From Saccharibacillus alkalitolerans (GTDB lineage Bacteria > Bacillota > Bacilli > Paenibacillales > Paenibacillaceae): a stretch of 64,000 bases of DNA. Location: assembly GCF_011090185.1 (NCBI RefSeq), contig NZ_JAAFGS010000006.1, positions 186,001 to 250,000 of the forward strand, given 5' to 3'. The position numbers and the translations under genes were made by a program. Below the pieces are notes generated by a model. That model searched no databases. It saw nothing but the letters and a program-made list of their open reading frames with translations, and was not told where the DNA came from. Shown here in pieces: positions 1 to 7,570 of this stretch; within the stretch, counting starts at the first letter, position 1; the number at the start of each line of letters is the position of its first letter.

Positions 1-390
1 GGAGCCCTGCTTGATGAATTGTTCCGCTGCCGCCTGGGTTCCGAACACCAGACCGTTGACGTTGATGGAGAACAGTTTGTTCAGCTGACGTTCGTCGATT
101 TCCATAAACGGCGATACCGCGTCGATGCCCGCGTTGTTCACGAATACGTCCAGGCGCCCGAACTTTTCCACCGTTTTGGCGACCAGATTGAACTGATCTT
201 CGCGCTTGGACACGTCTCCGGCCACGGCCAAAACGTCATAACCGTCTGCTTCGAACTCTTTCAACGCGGACTGCAGCAGGTCTTCATTGATATCGTGGAG
301 CACGACCTTGAATCCGTCTTTCGCCAGACGCTGCGCGATTCCTTTGCCCAGACCGCCCGCCGAACCCGTTACGACTGCTACTTTCGACAT
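1..390 (-). CDS. Short-chain dehydrogenase/reductase, 3' end cut by window
   Basis: The 130 visible residues are the N-terminal half of a classical SDR oxidoreductase, which reduces carbonyl compounds with NAD(P)H in the cytosol. The Rossmann nucleotide motif TGSAGGLG lies at residues 8-15 and the NNAG motif at about residues 89-92. The aspartate after the second beta strand (LHDINE) suggests NAD(H) preference. The overall look is that of acetoin/diacetyl reductases (BudC-like), but the catalytic Ser-Tyr-Lys part is outside the window, so the substrate cannot be fixed. The ATG at 388-390 follows a good GGGGAGG site. A 14-bp palindrome lies about 60 bp upstream. Confidence 0.85.
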   Translation of the reverse strand, partial: MSKVAVVTGSAGGLGKGIAQRLAKDGFKVVLHDINEDLLQSALKEFEADGYDVLAVAGDVSKREDQFNLVAKTVEKFGRLDVFVNNAGIDAVSPFMEIDERQLNKLFSINVNGLVFGTQAAAEQFIKQGS

Positions 391-449
391 GATATTACCT
401 CCCCAAAAATAATGAATCTACCTTTATTATCGTGAACCTTACTCAAGAC

Positions 450-463
450 GTTGTCAAGACAAC
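450..463. promoter_or_regulatory. 14-bp palindrome upstream of the SDR gene
   Basis: GTTGTCAAGACAAC is a perfect inverted repeat (6-bp arms, 2-bp centre) about 60 bp before the SDR start codon. On the coding strand it contains a TTGACA hexamer, so a protein bound here would cover a possible -35 element. The regulator is unknown. Confidence 0.4.
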
Positions 464-597
464 CAATAGTGACAGAATTGAATCGTTTCGAACCGTACGA
501 TTTAGTGACAATATGGGTAAGAGTTGGTGAACTGAGTCGAACGACAATTCTGCTGCACTGAAGGTAGAAAACGCGAAGGAAACGTATACGGGGCTTC

Positions 598-1263
598 CTA
601 GCGCTTTTCGTTCAAATATAAGCGATAATCGTACGCTTTCGCGGATTTGTTCCACTTATAAATGAATTTATGCATCGGCGCGTGGTGGTAGCTCCCCTCA
701 TAGGGCTTGCCGCCGAAAGGCGTTTTTCCGATGATTTCTTCGCTCTTATCGCCGTTTAAGTCTTTGAAAACGAGAGCGGTCTCCGATCTTTCCGTCGTCA
801 GCACCGGAACGAGTTTATCGTTTTTCCAAACGAATACTTGAGCCCGCGAACCGCCGACCGCCCCCCCGACATACTCGGCCGCCAATACGTTCTTGTAGGT
901 AGGGTTATGTATGCGCCGCGTCTGCACCAGCCAATAGTCCCCGCCCATGCCGTCGCTCAGGCGCCGGTTGAACATCGGTTTACCTTGAGCGGAATACACC
1001 CCGATGGCGGAAACGGATTCGATCATTTCCCGGTTCCAACCCGTTATGATGATTTCGTTCGTGCCGTCGTTGTTGATGTCATAGCGGTAGGACTGGCCGA
1101 TATGTTCTTTTTTCATTTTGTTGGTCTTGAGGAAGTCGGCCTGAGCTTTGTAGATCGGCTGACGGTTGTCCGCTGCCGCTTCCGCATTTTGGATAGAAAC
1201 GAGCGGGCCCAGCAGGGCAAGCGCAAGAACGCATCCTGCTATTCGTTTTCCGGCTTTCAACAT
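598..1263 (-). CDS. Secreted protein with two Asp/Asn-rich repeat loops
   Basis: The 221-residue product begins with a cleavable signal peptide (MLKAGKR, a hydrophobic core, then an AEA-type cleavage site near residue 29), so it is probably exported. Two segments, DINNDGTNEI and DLNGDKSEEI, resemble the calcium-binding loops of VCBS/FG-GAP blades, about 110 residues apart. I do not recognise the family further. The ATG at 1263 is chosen because AGAGGG precedes it at normal spacing and because the longer reading frame would put 21 polar residues before the signal peptide. It is a single gene with its own upstream space and no operon partner. Confidence 0.7.
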   Translation of the reverse strand: MLKAGKRIAGCVLALALLGPLVSIQNAEAAADNRQPIYKAQADFLKTNKMKKEHIGQSYRYDINNDGTNEIIITGWNREMIESVSAIGVYSAQGKPMFNRRLSDGMGGDYWLVQTRRIHNPTYKNVLAAEYVGGAVGGSRAQVFVWKNDKLVPVLTTERSETALVFKDLNGDKSEEIIGKTPFGGKPYEGSYHHAPMHKFIYKWNKSAKAYDYRLYLNEKR

Positions 1264-1430
1264 CAGATCCCTCTTTTCGTTATAAATTAGGCTTGGAAAA
1301 GCAGGAGGAGTTCCTTGCTTTTCCATATTCTCTTATTATACAAAAATTTGAATTCAAAAAAATCTCTCGGTAAAATTAAAAAGGTTGGCAAACAGCTCGG
1401 AAAAGCGGGCGATCTTGGAGGTACATAAAA

Positions 1431-2399
1431 ATGAAAGCATGGAATCGAGACGAATGGAGCCGGCTGAACCGGGCTCGCAAGCAGGAAAAGCTTCAGGGAC
1501 TGTCCGGCAGTCTTCCGAAAGGCTTTGTTTTCAAAGGAATCGAGACGTTCGAAGCCGCGGGGCGGCAAACGGAAACGGGCCTGTTCGAATATGAAGGCTG
1601 CGAGTTTGTATTCGTGCCGGGCGACCGGGCGGTTCTCGGCTGGGCGGATTGGACGGACGCGGCGGCCGAAGGCGAGGGAGGTTCGTCGGGTTCTTCGCCG
1701 ATCGAGGCCGATTTTCGGGGCGAAGAAGAGCGGCTGCGACACATTCTGTCGCCGGAGCGCACCGCGGACATCGGACCGATGCTGGTCGAACGCCGTGCCC
1801 GATATGCGGGCTGGGATGTCGTCGAGCCCGGACAGCTTGATCGCGGCCGCTATGCCGAACTGCTGGAGCAGCTCGAAGCGTTTCGCGCCGAAGAAGGGCA
1901 GCCCCGATACTACGAACGTTCCTATCGCTTCGAGCGAAAAAACGAGGGAATTGAAGTTTGCCTGTCGAATGAAACCGACGATTTCGAAGAATGGGCGGGG
2001 TCGGCGCTGCAGGAAGGCTTCGATCTGCCGACCGAAGACGAATGGGAATATATGTACGGAGGCGGCCGCCGGACGCTCTTTCCGTGGGGAAACAGCCTGA
2101 GCGCCGGCGAAGAGGCTCCGGCCTCGCATCATTCCGGTTGGACCAACGGGTTCGGCCTTCACTTCCGCGCGGACTGCGTGGATAAGGAATTGGTCCGCAC
2201 GGACGAAGAATGGGACGGCAAAGGCGGGGAAGAGTGGACGGGCAAAGGCGGACACGGCAACCGGGAATGGCTGGAGCAGTCCGACGACGTCTGGCCGAGG
2301 CTGTCCTTGTCCGCGTTTTACCGCGATCCGTACGAGGACGAACAGGAGTGGGGCGAATGGCTTGACCTGCTGCATGCGCGGCGGATCGTGCGGCTGTAA
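1431..2399 (+). CDS. Protein with FGE/SUMF1-like C-terminal domain
   Basis: The 322-residue cytosolic protein has, around residues 200-222, the segment LPTEDEWEYMYGGG followed by FPWGNS. This is the signature of the formylglycine-generating enzyme/SUMF1 fold (typically LPTEAEWEYAARGG then PWGN). Most of the rest is acidic and Trp-rich and does not look like a complete FGE. The paired catalytic cysteines of true FGE are not evident, so sulfatase activation is unlikely. The ATG at 1431 follows TTGGAGGT. No sulfatase gene is nearby. It most likely uses the fold for binding, but the function is unknown. Confidence 0.65.
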   Translation: MKAWNRDEWSRLNRARKQEKLQGLSGSLPKGFVFKGIETFEAAGRQTETGLFEYEGCEFVFVPGDRAVLGWADWTDAAAEGEGGSSGSSPIEADFRGEEERLRHILSPERTADIGPMLVERRARYAGWDVVEPGQLDRGRYAELLEQLEAFRAEEGQPRYYERSYRFERKNEGIEVCLSNETDDFEEWAGSALQEGFDLPTEDEWEYMYGGGRRTLFPWGNSLSAGEEAPASHHSGWTNGFGLHFRADCVDKELVRTDEEWDGKGGEEWTGKGGHGNREWLEQSDDVWPRLSLSAFYRDPYEDEQEWGEWLDLLHARRIVRL

Positions 2400-2470
2400 G
2401 TCGAACGCGCCGCGATCCGGCATATCCGTGCCCGGGTTAAACCCGGCGGAACTGCAGCGAAACTCGAAAA

Positions 2471-2495
2471 GCCCGCGCTTCGGCGCGGGCTTTTT
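2471..2495. terminator. Rho-independent terminator between convergent genes
   Basis: GCCCGCGC-TTCG-GCGCGGGC is followed by TTTTT and preceded by AAAA. It can terminate the SUMF1-like gene on the plus strand and the carbonic anhydrase gene on the minus strand. Confidence 0.9.
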
Positions 2496-2580
2496 CAAGC
2501 CATAACTTTGATTTCAGACTGTCCGACTCGGCTTTCCCGTACTTAAAAGGAACCTGACGCGCCGCTTAAGCGCCGTCCGG

Positions 2581-3432
2581 TTATTCGCCTTCGCTGAGCG
2601 TCCGGTCTCCCAATTCCTGCACCGGCCGATGGTTATCCGGGAACAGTTTGGCGAAAAGGTCGATTTGTTCCTGGGACAGTTCGATCGGCTGTTCGAGCAC
2701 GTTCCAATTCACATGCTCGGTGCAGGGAGGCGTCGTGAGCGAGCCGTCGTAATGCACGGAATGCAGATCCTGAGGCAGCAGAACGGACAGGTCGATCGGC
2801 GAAGCCAGCGGCACCGCTTCTTCGCTCGCTTTTTCGGGCAGATGTTTCCAGAGATCGGCGAATACGGCATTGGCTTTGCCCGGATTGATCAGTACGCCGA
2901 CGACGGCTTTTTCGCCTTTGTCGTTCTGGTGGACAAAATGGAGTTCCATTTCCGCGTTTTTGCCGTCGATCTGGTGTTCGCTCGGGTGATGGAAGTGGAA
3001 CTGCAGCAGGGTGTATTTCTGGCCGTCCAGCATGACATAGTTATCTTCGCCGGTCACGTTGACCTGGATCGTATGGCCGTTGTTGATGACGGTCGCGTCA
3101 GTCAGCTTGCCGTAATGCGGTTCGATCGGCTTGATCTCGCCCGAGCGCACGATTTTGGTATGGTCGATGTTGATAGGCGATTGGGATTTGCCGGTCTCGC
3201 AGGTGGCGAACTCGCTTTCCAGTTCTCCCCAATGTTCAGGTCCGGCCTCGCCTTCATACGACCAGTGGGGAGCGTCGGAGTGGGAGGTCTCCGCGGCAGC
3301 CGGCGCGGGAGCGGCCGTTTCGGCCGGAGCCGAAGCGTTGGAATCGGGGGTGGATGCGGTATTTTGCCCGCATGCCGTCAAAGCGAACATGACGGCAAGA
3401 GCCGCGGTCAATCCTGGAATTTTGCGTGTCAT
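2581..3432 (-). CDS. Alpha-class carbonic anhydrase lipoprotein
   Basis: This protein catalyses CO2 hydration outside the membrane. The N-terminus is a lipoprotein signal with lipobox LTAC (Cys21), followed by an Ala/Pro/Ser-rich tether. The catalytic domain shows HWGEL, SQSPINID, the zinc ligands in FHFHHPSEH with a third His in ELHFVH, and the substrate-site signature SLTTPPC. All are standard for alpha-carbonic anhydrases, and the length of 283 residues fits. The ATG at 3432 follows AGAAGGAGAAA at good spacing. The gene stands alone. Extracellular location suggests bicarbonate supply or pH homeostasis at the wall. Confidence 0.95.
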   Translation of the reverse strand: MTRKIPGLTAALAVMFALTACGQNTASTPDSNASAPAETAAPAPAAAETSHSDAPHWSYEGEAGPEHWGELESEFATCETGKSQSPINIDHTKIVRSGEIKPIEPHYGKLTDATVINNGHTIQVNVTGEDNYVMLDGQKYTLLQFHFHHPSEHQIDGKNAEMELHFVHQNDKGEKAVVGVLINPGKANAVFADLWKHLPEKASEEAVPLASPIDLSVLLPQDLHSVHYDGSLTTPPCTEHVNWNVLEQPIELSQEQIDLFAKLFPDNHRPVQELGDRTLSEGE

Positions 3433-3670
3433 GGTTTCTCCTTCTTTCTCTGTGTGATGGAAATGGGGTAGCAGAATTCATCTTATCCGTTCAAGGACCA
3501 TAATAGCCGTGACCGATCACACAAAACTAAACGGCGAATAAACTTTTGTTTGCTTCATATGGAAAAAGAAAATTTTGAAAAAGTGAGTGAAAACGATGCG
3601 GGGCCTCGTCTATGTGAATACGACCGCTGGCATACAGCGAAAATACGAATGGACAAAGGAGATTTTACTC

Positions 3671-4405
3671 ATGAAAAAACGTTCTGTTTTTCCCGCTATT
3701 CTAACGATTGCGCTCACTTTAAGCGGTGCGGCGGCCTGGGGGAGTCCTACGGCTCAAGCGGCGGACGCCAAGCAGGCGCTGAAGCTGGCCGGCGGAGCGA
3801 CGTACTACGGACAGGTCGAGAACGGCCTGCCGGACGGACGCGGCACGATCAAGTGGCCCGGCGGCAAGAGTTATTCGGGCACATTCGCGGACGGGAAGCG
3901 CTCTGGAACCGGCAAATATATAAACGAATATACGGACGCAAGCTCGGGCTACCGGCACAAAACCGTATATAACGGCGCCTGGAGCGGAGATCGGATGAAC
4001 GGCAAAGGCACTTTGACGGACAAACGCTCGGAAGCGGGCGGACGAGTCGTGTCGAACGAAATCCAGGCGGGGACGTTTAAAAATAACGTGCTTGCTTCAG
4101 GTTACGAAGTCGTGCACGCCGAAGCCGATCCGGAGTACAGCTTTACTTACCGGGGACAGGGGCTGCTCCTGAACGTGCTTGGGTACAACGAGAATCTCGT
4201 TTCGCTCTGGAAAAGCGGAGGCCTGTTCAACGTGACGTATCAAAAAGGCTCCGTTTCCCGCAATTACTCCATTTTCCCGGAAGATTCGGCGAGCGCGGAG
4301 AAGCAGCGCCAGGCATCGCTTAAATATCTGCGCGGGATCGCGGGACAGGTCGCGCCGCATCTGCAGCAGTTCGAGAAGCTGTCGAAGCAGGTGCCGCTGA
4401 AGTAA
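3671..4405 (+). CDS. Secreted MORN-repeat protein (paralogue 1)
   Basis: The 244-residue protein has a signal peptide (MKKRSVF, hydrophobic core, cleavage after TAQA near residue 30). Tandem MORN units follow: YYGQVENGLPDGRGTI, YSGTFADGKRSGTGKY and YNGAWSGDRMNGKGTL. The C-terminal half is conserved with the paralogue at 13266-14000, which has exactly the same length, including the YEVVHA/YKVVHA segment, a FNVTYQKGS/FDVRYRKGS segment and SLKYLRG. MORN repeats form beta-hairpin solenoids; an exported form probably acts at the wall or membrane, but no enzyme domain is visible. The ATG at 3671 is set by AAAGGAG and by the signal peptide. Confidence 0.85.
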   Translation: MKKRSVFPAILTIALTLSGAAAWGSPTAQAADAKQALKLAGGATYYGQVENGLPDGRGTIKWPGGKSYSGTFADGKRSGTGKYINEYTDASSGYRHKTVYNGAWSGDRMNGKGTLTDKRSEAGGRVVSNEIQAGTFKNNVLASGYEVVHAEADPEYSFTYRGQGLLLNVLGYNENLVSLWKSGGLFNVTYQKGSVSRNYSIFPEDSASAEKQRQASLKYLRGIAGQVAPHLQQFEKLSKQVPLK

Positions 4406-4464
4406 AAGGGTAACGGACGCCCGCAGCCGAACGCAGGCATTCCGACGTCGACCTTTTAAAAAAA

Positions 4465-4495
4465 GCAGGATCGGAATTTTCCGATCCTGCTTTTT
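4465..4495. terminator. Bidirectional terminator, MORN gene / MATE gene
   Basis: GCAGGATCGG pairs with CCGATCCTGC across a 6-nt loop. It is preceded by an A-run and followed by TTTTT, and it sits between convergent genes. Confidence 0.92.
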
Positions 4496-4517
4496 GGCGT
4501 GCCGGGCCGAGCTTCGT

Positions 4518-5870
4518 TCAGTGCACGAGATTTTCCAGGTCCGGCTGCAGCTTGCCTCTGAGGGCGATAAGCATGATCCCGCCCACGGCAAAGGCGACGG
4601 CGTCCGCGATAACGAGCGACCAGACCACCCCGTGGAACCCGTGCAGATGGTTGGCGATATACAGCACCGGAATCAGCGTAACGCCCTGAATGACGGACAT
4701 GACGAATGCGGCGGTGCCCTGCCCGGTAGCCTGGAAGATTCCCGTGAATAAGGCGGTCGCTCCGGAGATGAACAGGGACAAGAACGTGACGTTCAGGATA
4801 TAGCTGCCCATTTCGATCAGCCGCGGGTCGTTCGTGAACAGGCCGATCAGGTTATCCGAGGTCAGGTACACGATTACCCCGAAGGCCGCGGCCAGCACCG
4901 CGATCGTTTTAACGGTAAATCCGATCGTGCGTTTCATGCGCAGCCGATTCGCGGTGAAGGAGAAGGCGATCAGCGGGACGACCCCTTCGGAGAGCCCCAT
5001 CAGAATAAACTCGGGAAACTGCAGCAGGCGGGAAGAAAGGCCGTAAGCCGCCGCGGCCCGGTCCCCGTACTCGATCAGAAAATGGTTCAGGATCAGCGAC
5101 ATGGCTCCCAAAAAAACGCTCATCACGAATACGGGGACGCCGATCTTGAACACGTTGCTCAAAATCTCTTTTGTCGCCTTGAACCACTTGACGGAGACGG
5201 TCAAAAATCGGCTTTTGGCCCCGATATGGAACGCATAGAAGAGGCTCGCGACCAGGTTGGAGACGACCGTGGCGGACGCGACTCCGATGACGCTCCAATG
5301 GAAAACGAAGATGACCAGCGCGTCGAGCGCGATGTTGACGGTTACGCTGAGAATCATGCCGATCATCGAAGTCATGGCCGCCCCTTCCGAGCGTACGAGG
5401 TTTTCCAGCGTGAAAAACAAGACGACAAAGGGCGAGCCGATCAGCATGACGAGCACATAATCTTTCGTGAAGCCGAACGAGTCGGACGTCGCCCCCAGGG
5501 CGCGCACGATCGGATCGATCAGCGGAAGACCGACCGCCATAACGATCAGGCCGAGCAGCAGGCTGCCGTAAAAGGCGAAAGCGGACACGTGCTTGACGTC
5601 GTCGTACTTCTTCTCCCCGAGCAGACGCGAGATAAAGGTGCCGCTGCCCATGCCCATCAGGCTGCCCAGCGCCATAATGATCGCATACAGCGGCAGGGTC
5701 AGCGCAAGCGCGGTCAGCATCGGCGTGTTATGCAGCGTGCCGAGGAAATAGGCGTTCAAAATGGAGTAGATGACGCTCATCGCCATGCCCAGCATCATGG
5801 GTACGGCAAAATGAGCGACGGCTTTGGAGATTGGCGCTTTTTCGAAATAGTGGAGGTTTTCGGCGTCCAT
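4518..5870 (-). CDS. MATE-family efflux transporter
   Basis: The 450-residue integral membrane protein has about twelve hydrophobic segments arranged as two similar halves. The start FAVPMMLGMAMSVIYSILNAYFLG is the usual MATE helix 1, and the GMGSGTFISRLLGEKKYD loop after helix 2 is typical of the DinF/NorM-like group. It should exchange Na+ or H+ for cationic or other toxic compounds. It is divergent from the TetR gene at 6046, with promoters and operators interleaved at 5924-6005, so local repression and drug induction are likely. The substrate is unknown. Confidence 0.92.
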   Translation of the reverse strand: MDAENLHYFEKAPISKAVAHFAVPMMLGMAMSVIYSILNAYFLGTLHNTPMLTALALTLPLYAIIMALGSLMGMGSGTFISRLLGEKKYDDVKHVSAFAFYGSLLLGLIVMAVGLPLIDPIVRALGATSDSFGFTKDYVLVMLIGSPFVVLFFTLENLVRSEGAAMTSMIGMILSVTVNIALDALVIFVFHWSVIGVASATVVSNLVASLFYAFHIGAKSRFLTVSVKWFKATKEILSNVFKIGVPVFVMSVFLGAMSLILNHFLIEYGDRAAAAYGLSSRLLQFPEFILMGLSEGVVPLIAFSFTANRLRMKRTIGFTVKTIAVLAAAFGVIVYLTSDNLIGLFTNDPRLIEMGSYILNVTFLSLFISGATALFTGIFQATGQGTAAFVMSVIQGVTLIPVLYIANHLHGFHGVVWSLVIADAVAFAVGGIMLIALRGKLQPDLENLVH

Positions 5871-5937
5871 GGATATCCCAGCTTTCTCGTTTGGTTTGGA
5901 GGAATCGGCTTTCCGACTTTAGACTAACAGTGTTAGT

Positions 5938-5966
5938 TTGTGCCTTACAGTGTTAGATGATATCAT
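5938..5966 (+). promoter_or_regulatory. Sigma-A promoter of the tetR gene
   Basis: TTGTGC (5938-5943), 17-bp spacer, TATCAT (5961-5966). The -10 shares the palindrome ATGATATCAT (5957-5966) with the opposing promoter. Confidence 0.65.
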
Positions 5967-5985
5967 GGTAGGAAAGGTCTGTAAA
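5957..5985 (-). promoter_or_regulatory. Sigma-A promoter of the MATE gene
   Basis: On the minus strand, TTTACA (5985-5980), 17-bp spacer, TATCAT (5962-5957). The element overlaps the -10 of the tetR promoter back to back. Confidence 0.65.
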
Positions 5986-6045
5986 GCACAAACTTACACC
6001 GTTAGATGAAAATGCGATAAAAGCGCGCGAAAAGGAAGGATACCG

Positions 6046-6738
6046 ATGAAAAAGCAGCAGCCGCAAATTTCCGAAGATCGAATTGTGGAAGCGTCCTGGG
6101 AACTTTTAAAAGAAGGAGAGATCGAGAAGTTCAGCATGAGAAAGCTGGCGGATCGCCTGGGCATTCAGGCTCCGTCCCTGTACTGGCATTTCAAGAGCAA
6201 GCAGGACCTCTATCAGCGTCTGGCCGGGCGTATCGCGAAAAAGATTACGGAAGAATTTCGTGCCGAAGGGGACTGGCGGCAGCAGCTTGCGGAGCTTGCG
6301 GCGGCGATGAGAAACGTGCTGGAACGTTATCCCTGCGCGACGCAGCTCATGATGATGACGCTGCCGCATGAGCCCGACAACATTCGGCTTACGAACCGGA
6401 TGCTGCTCTGCTTGGAGCCGACGCCGCTTGCGCCGGAACAGCGGTTTCAAGCGATTCTGACGCTGACCAATTACGTGTTCCATTTCGTATTGGACAACGA
6501 GCAGCATCAGCGTGCGGTATCCGCTCTGGTACAGGAAAAGGAAACGGTGCCTTACGGGGAAATGAGCGAACTGCTGGACGGCATGAGCGAGGAAGACGCG
6601 GGGCTGTTCCGGAAATTGTTCAAAAACGGTCTGTTCGAGCTGATGGGGACCGACAAAGCGTTCGATTTCGGGGTGAAACTGATTCTGCTCGGCATCGAAC
6701 AGGTGATCGAGGAGCAGGAAGCACAGAGTGAAGTCTAG
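6046..6738 (+). CDS. TetR/AcrR-family transcriptional regulator
   Basis: The 230-residue protein has an N-terminal TetR helix-turn-helix: IVEASWELLKEGEIEKFSMR, then KLADRLGIQAPSLYWHFKSK, the classic recognition helix with YWHF. The C-terminal part (about 80-215) is an all-helical ligand and dimer domain of the tetracycline-repressor C-terminal type. It is divergent from the MATE pump and very probably represses it by binding the CTAACAGTGTTAG-type sites. The ATG at 6046 follows AAGGAAGG at good spacing. Confidence 0.92.
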   Translation: MKKQQPQISEDRIVEASWELLKEGEIEKFSMRKLADRLGIQAPSLYWHFKSKQDLYQRLAGRIAKKITEEFRAEGDWRQQLAELAAAMRNVLERYPCATQLMMMTLPHEPDNIRLTNRMLLCLEPTPLAPEQRFQAILTLTNYVFHFVLDNEQHQRAVSALVQEKETVPYGEMSELLDGMSEEDAGLFRKLFKNGLFELMGTDKAFDFGVKLILLGIEQVIEEQEAQSEV

Positions 6739-6848
6739 CATAGACCAGCAAAATCGAGCATCCGGCCGGACTTTTGCGAACCGGTCGGGTGAGTTCTCGT
6801 GTACCCTGCACAGAGAAGCCCAGCCAGTCTGAGCCTGCCTGACCCTCG

Positions 6849-6877
6849 TTGGGCGAAAAGATTCTTTCCCGTATAAT
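6849..6877 (+). promoter_or_regulatory. Promoter for the small ORF at 6985
   Basis: TTGGGC (6849-6854), 17-bp spacer, TATAAT (6872-6877). The predicted transcript would have a leader of about 100 nt before the TTG start. Confidence 0.65.
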
Positions 6878-6984
6878 GGTAAACGTTACGTCGGGTGTCA
6901 CATCAAACGCGGCTTTGAACCATGAAGGCGTACCGTGAACGCTCCCGGCGTCGGAAACCAAGCAGCGAGAAAGGATGAAGACAA

Positions 6985-7242
6985 TTGAGTTATACGGAAG
7001 TATTGGAACGTAAAAGCGAAATTCTGAAGAAAACGGTCGAGCACTGGATTTTGAAAGAGAATCGCGACGGACTGAACCGTCAGGAAGCCCATATTTACCG
7101 GAACATGCTCAAGGAGCTTCATCAGAACGAACAAGAATTGAACGGCGTCAAGAACGAAGAAGTCATCAAGCGTCAGGAAGAGCCCGAATCCGCCGAGACG
7201 GCGGAAGCATCCGAACGTCGGACCGCGGTCGGAAACGTCTAG
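6985..7242 (+). CDS. Small charged helical protein, TTG start
   Basis: The 85-residue hydrophilic protein is predicted to be mostly alpha-helical (VLERKSEILKKTVEHW, then EAHIYRNMLKELHQNEQEL), with an acidic, disordered tail. I do not recognise the family. It is probably real: a consensus -10 box and an AAAGGA site precede it and a strong terminator follows. The ATG at 6974 reads into a stop after 12 codons, so the TTG at 6985 is the only plausible start. Confidence 0.65.
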   Translation: MSYTEVLERKSEILKKTVEHWILKENRDGLNRQEAHIYRNMLKELHQNEQELNGVKNEEVIKRQEEPESAETAEASERRTAVGNV

Positions 7243-7295
7243 GATCGCCAGATGGCGCTGCGCAGAGTACAATCGACAAAGAAAACATGGCAAAA

Positions 7296-7336
7296 GCCGC
7301 CCGAACTTCGCGTTGCGCGAAGACGGGCGGCTTTTT
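7296..7336 (+). terminator. Rho-independent terminator
   Basis: GCCGCCCG (7296-7303) pairs with CGGGCGGC (7324-7331), with a nested hairpin in the loop, followed by TTTTT. Confidence 0.85.
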
Positions 7337-7505
7337 GGCGTCCGCGAAATCGGGCTCGTGCTCAAAATGAAAAATGTCGAATTGTCGTAGGGTCTACCGA
7401 GTGGAAAAGAATTCCGTTTTTGCTTCAAAAAAGCGACATTAAACGTTTTCGGTCCCGATTGGCCGCCGTAACGCAGACACATCGAACAAAATCGTACTTT
7501 TGCTC

Positions 7506-7533
7506 TAACAACCGGACGTAAATCCGGCGATAA
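7506..7533 (+). promoter_or_regulatory. Candidate SigD (motility sigma) promoter
   Basis: TAAC (7506-7509), 16-bp spacer, GGCGATAA (7526-7533). This is close to the Bacillus SigD consensus TAAA-N15-GCCGATAA and sits before the BMP lipoprotein-chemoreceptor pair. Confidence 0.4.
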
Positions 7534-7570
7534 AGATAAAGGATGTTTAGATAAAAGTAGGGGGTAAAAC

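Larger units (their letters stand above)
5924..6005. promoter_or_regulatory. Operator complex between MATE and TetR genes
   Basis: Three 13-bp elements lie at 5924-5936 (CTAACAGTGTTAG, perfect palindrome), 5944-5956 (CTTACAGTGTTAG) and 5993-6005 (CTTACACCGTTAG). The two outer ones extend into 20-bp arms (5924-5943 and 5986-6005) that are inverted repeats with 18 of 20 matches. The arms flank both divergent promoters, which is what a TetR-family repressor controlling itself and its pump would need. Confidence 0.8.
7243..7570. other. 328-bp intergenic region
   Basis: It holds the terminator of the small ORF (7296-7336), a SigD-like promoter candidate (7506-7533) and the leader of the BMP lipoprotein gene. 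I see no further gene in it. Confidence 0.6.

Noticed and set aside
1287-2498. 403-codon minus-strand frame opposite the SUMF1-like gene
   Set aside because: The plus-strand product has a recognised fold, a good ribosome site and a terminator. The minus frame has none of these.
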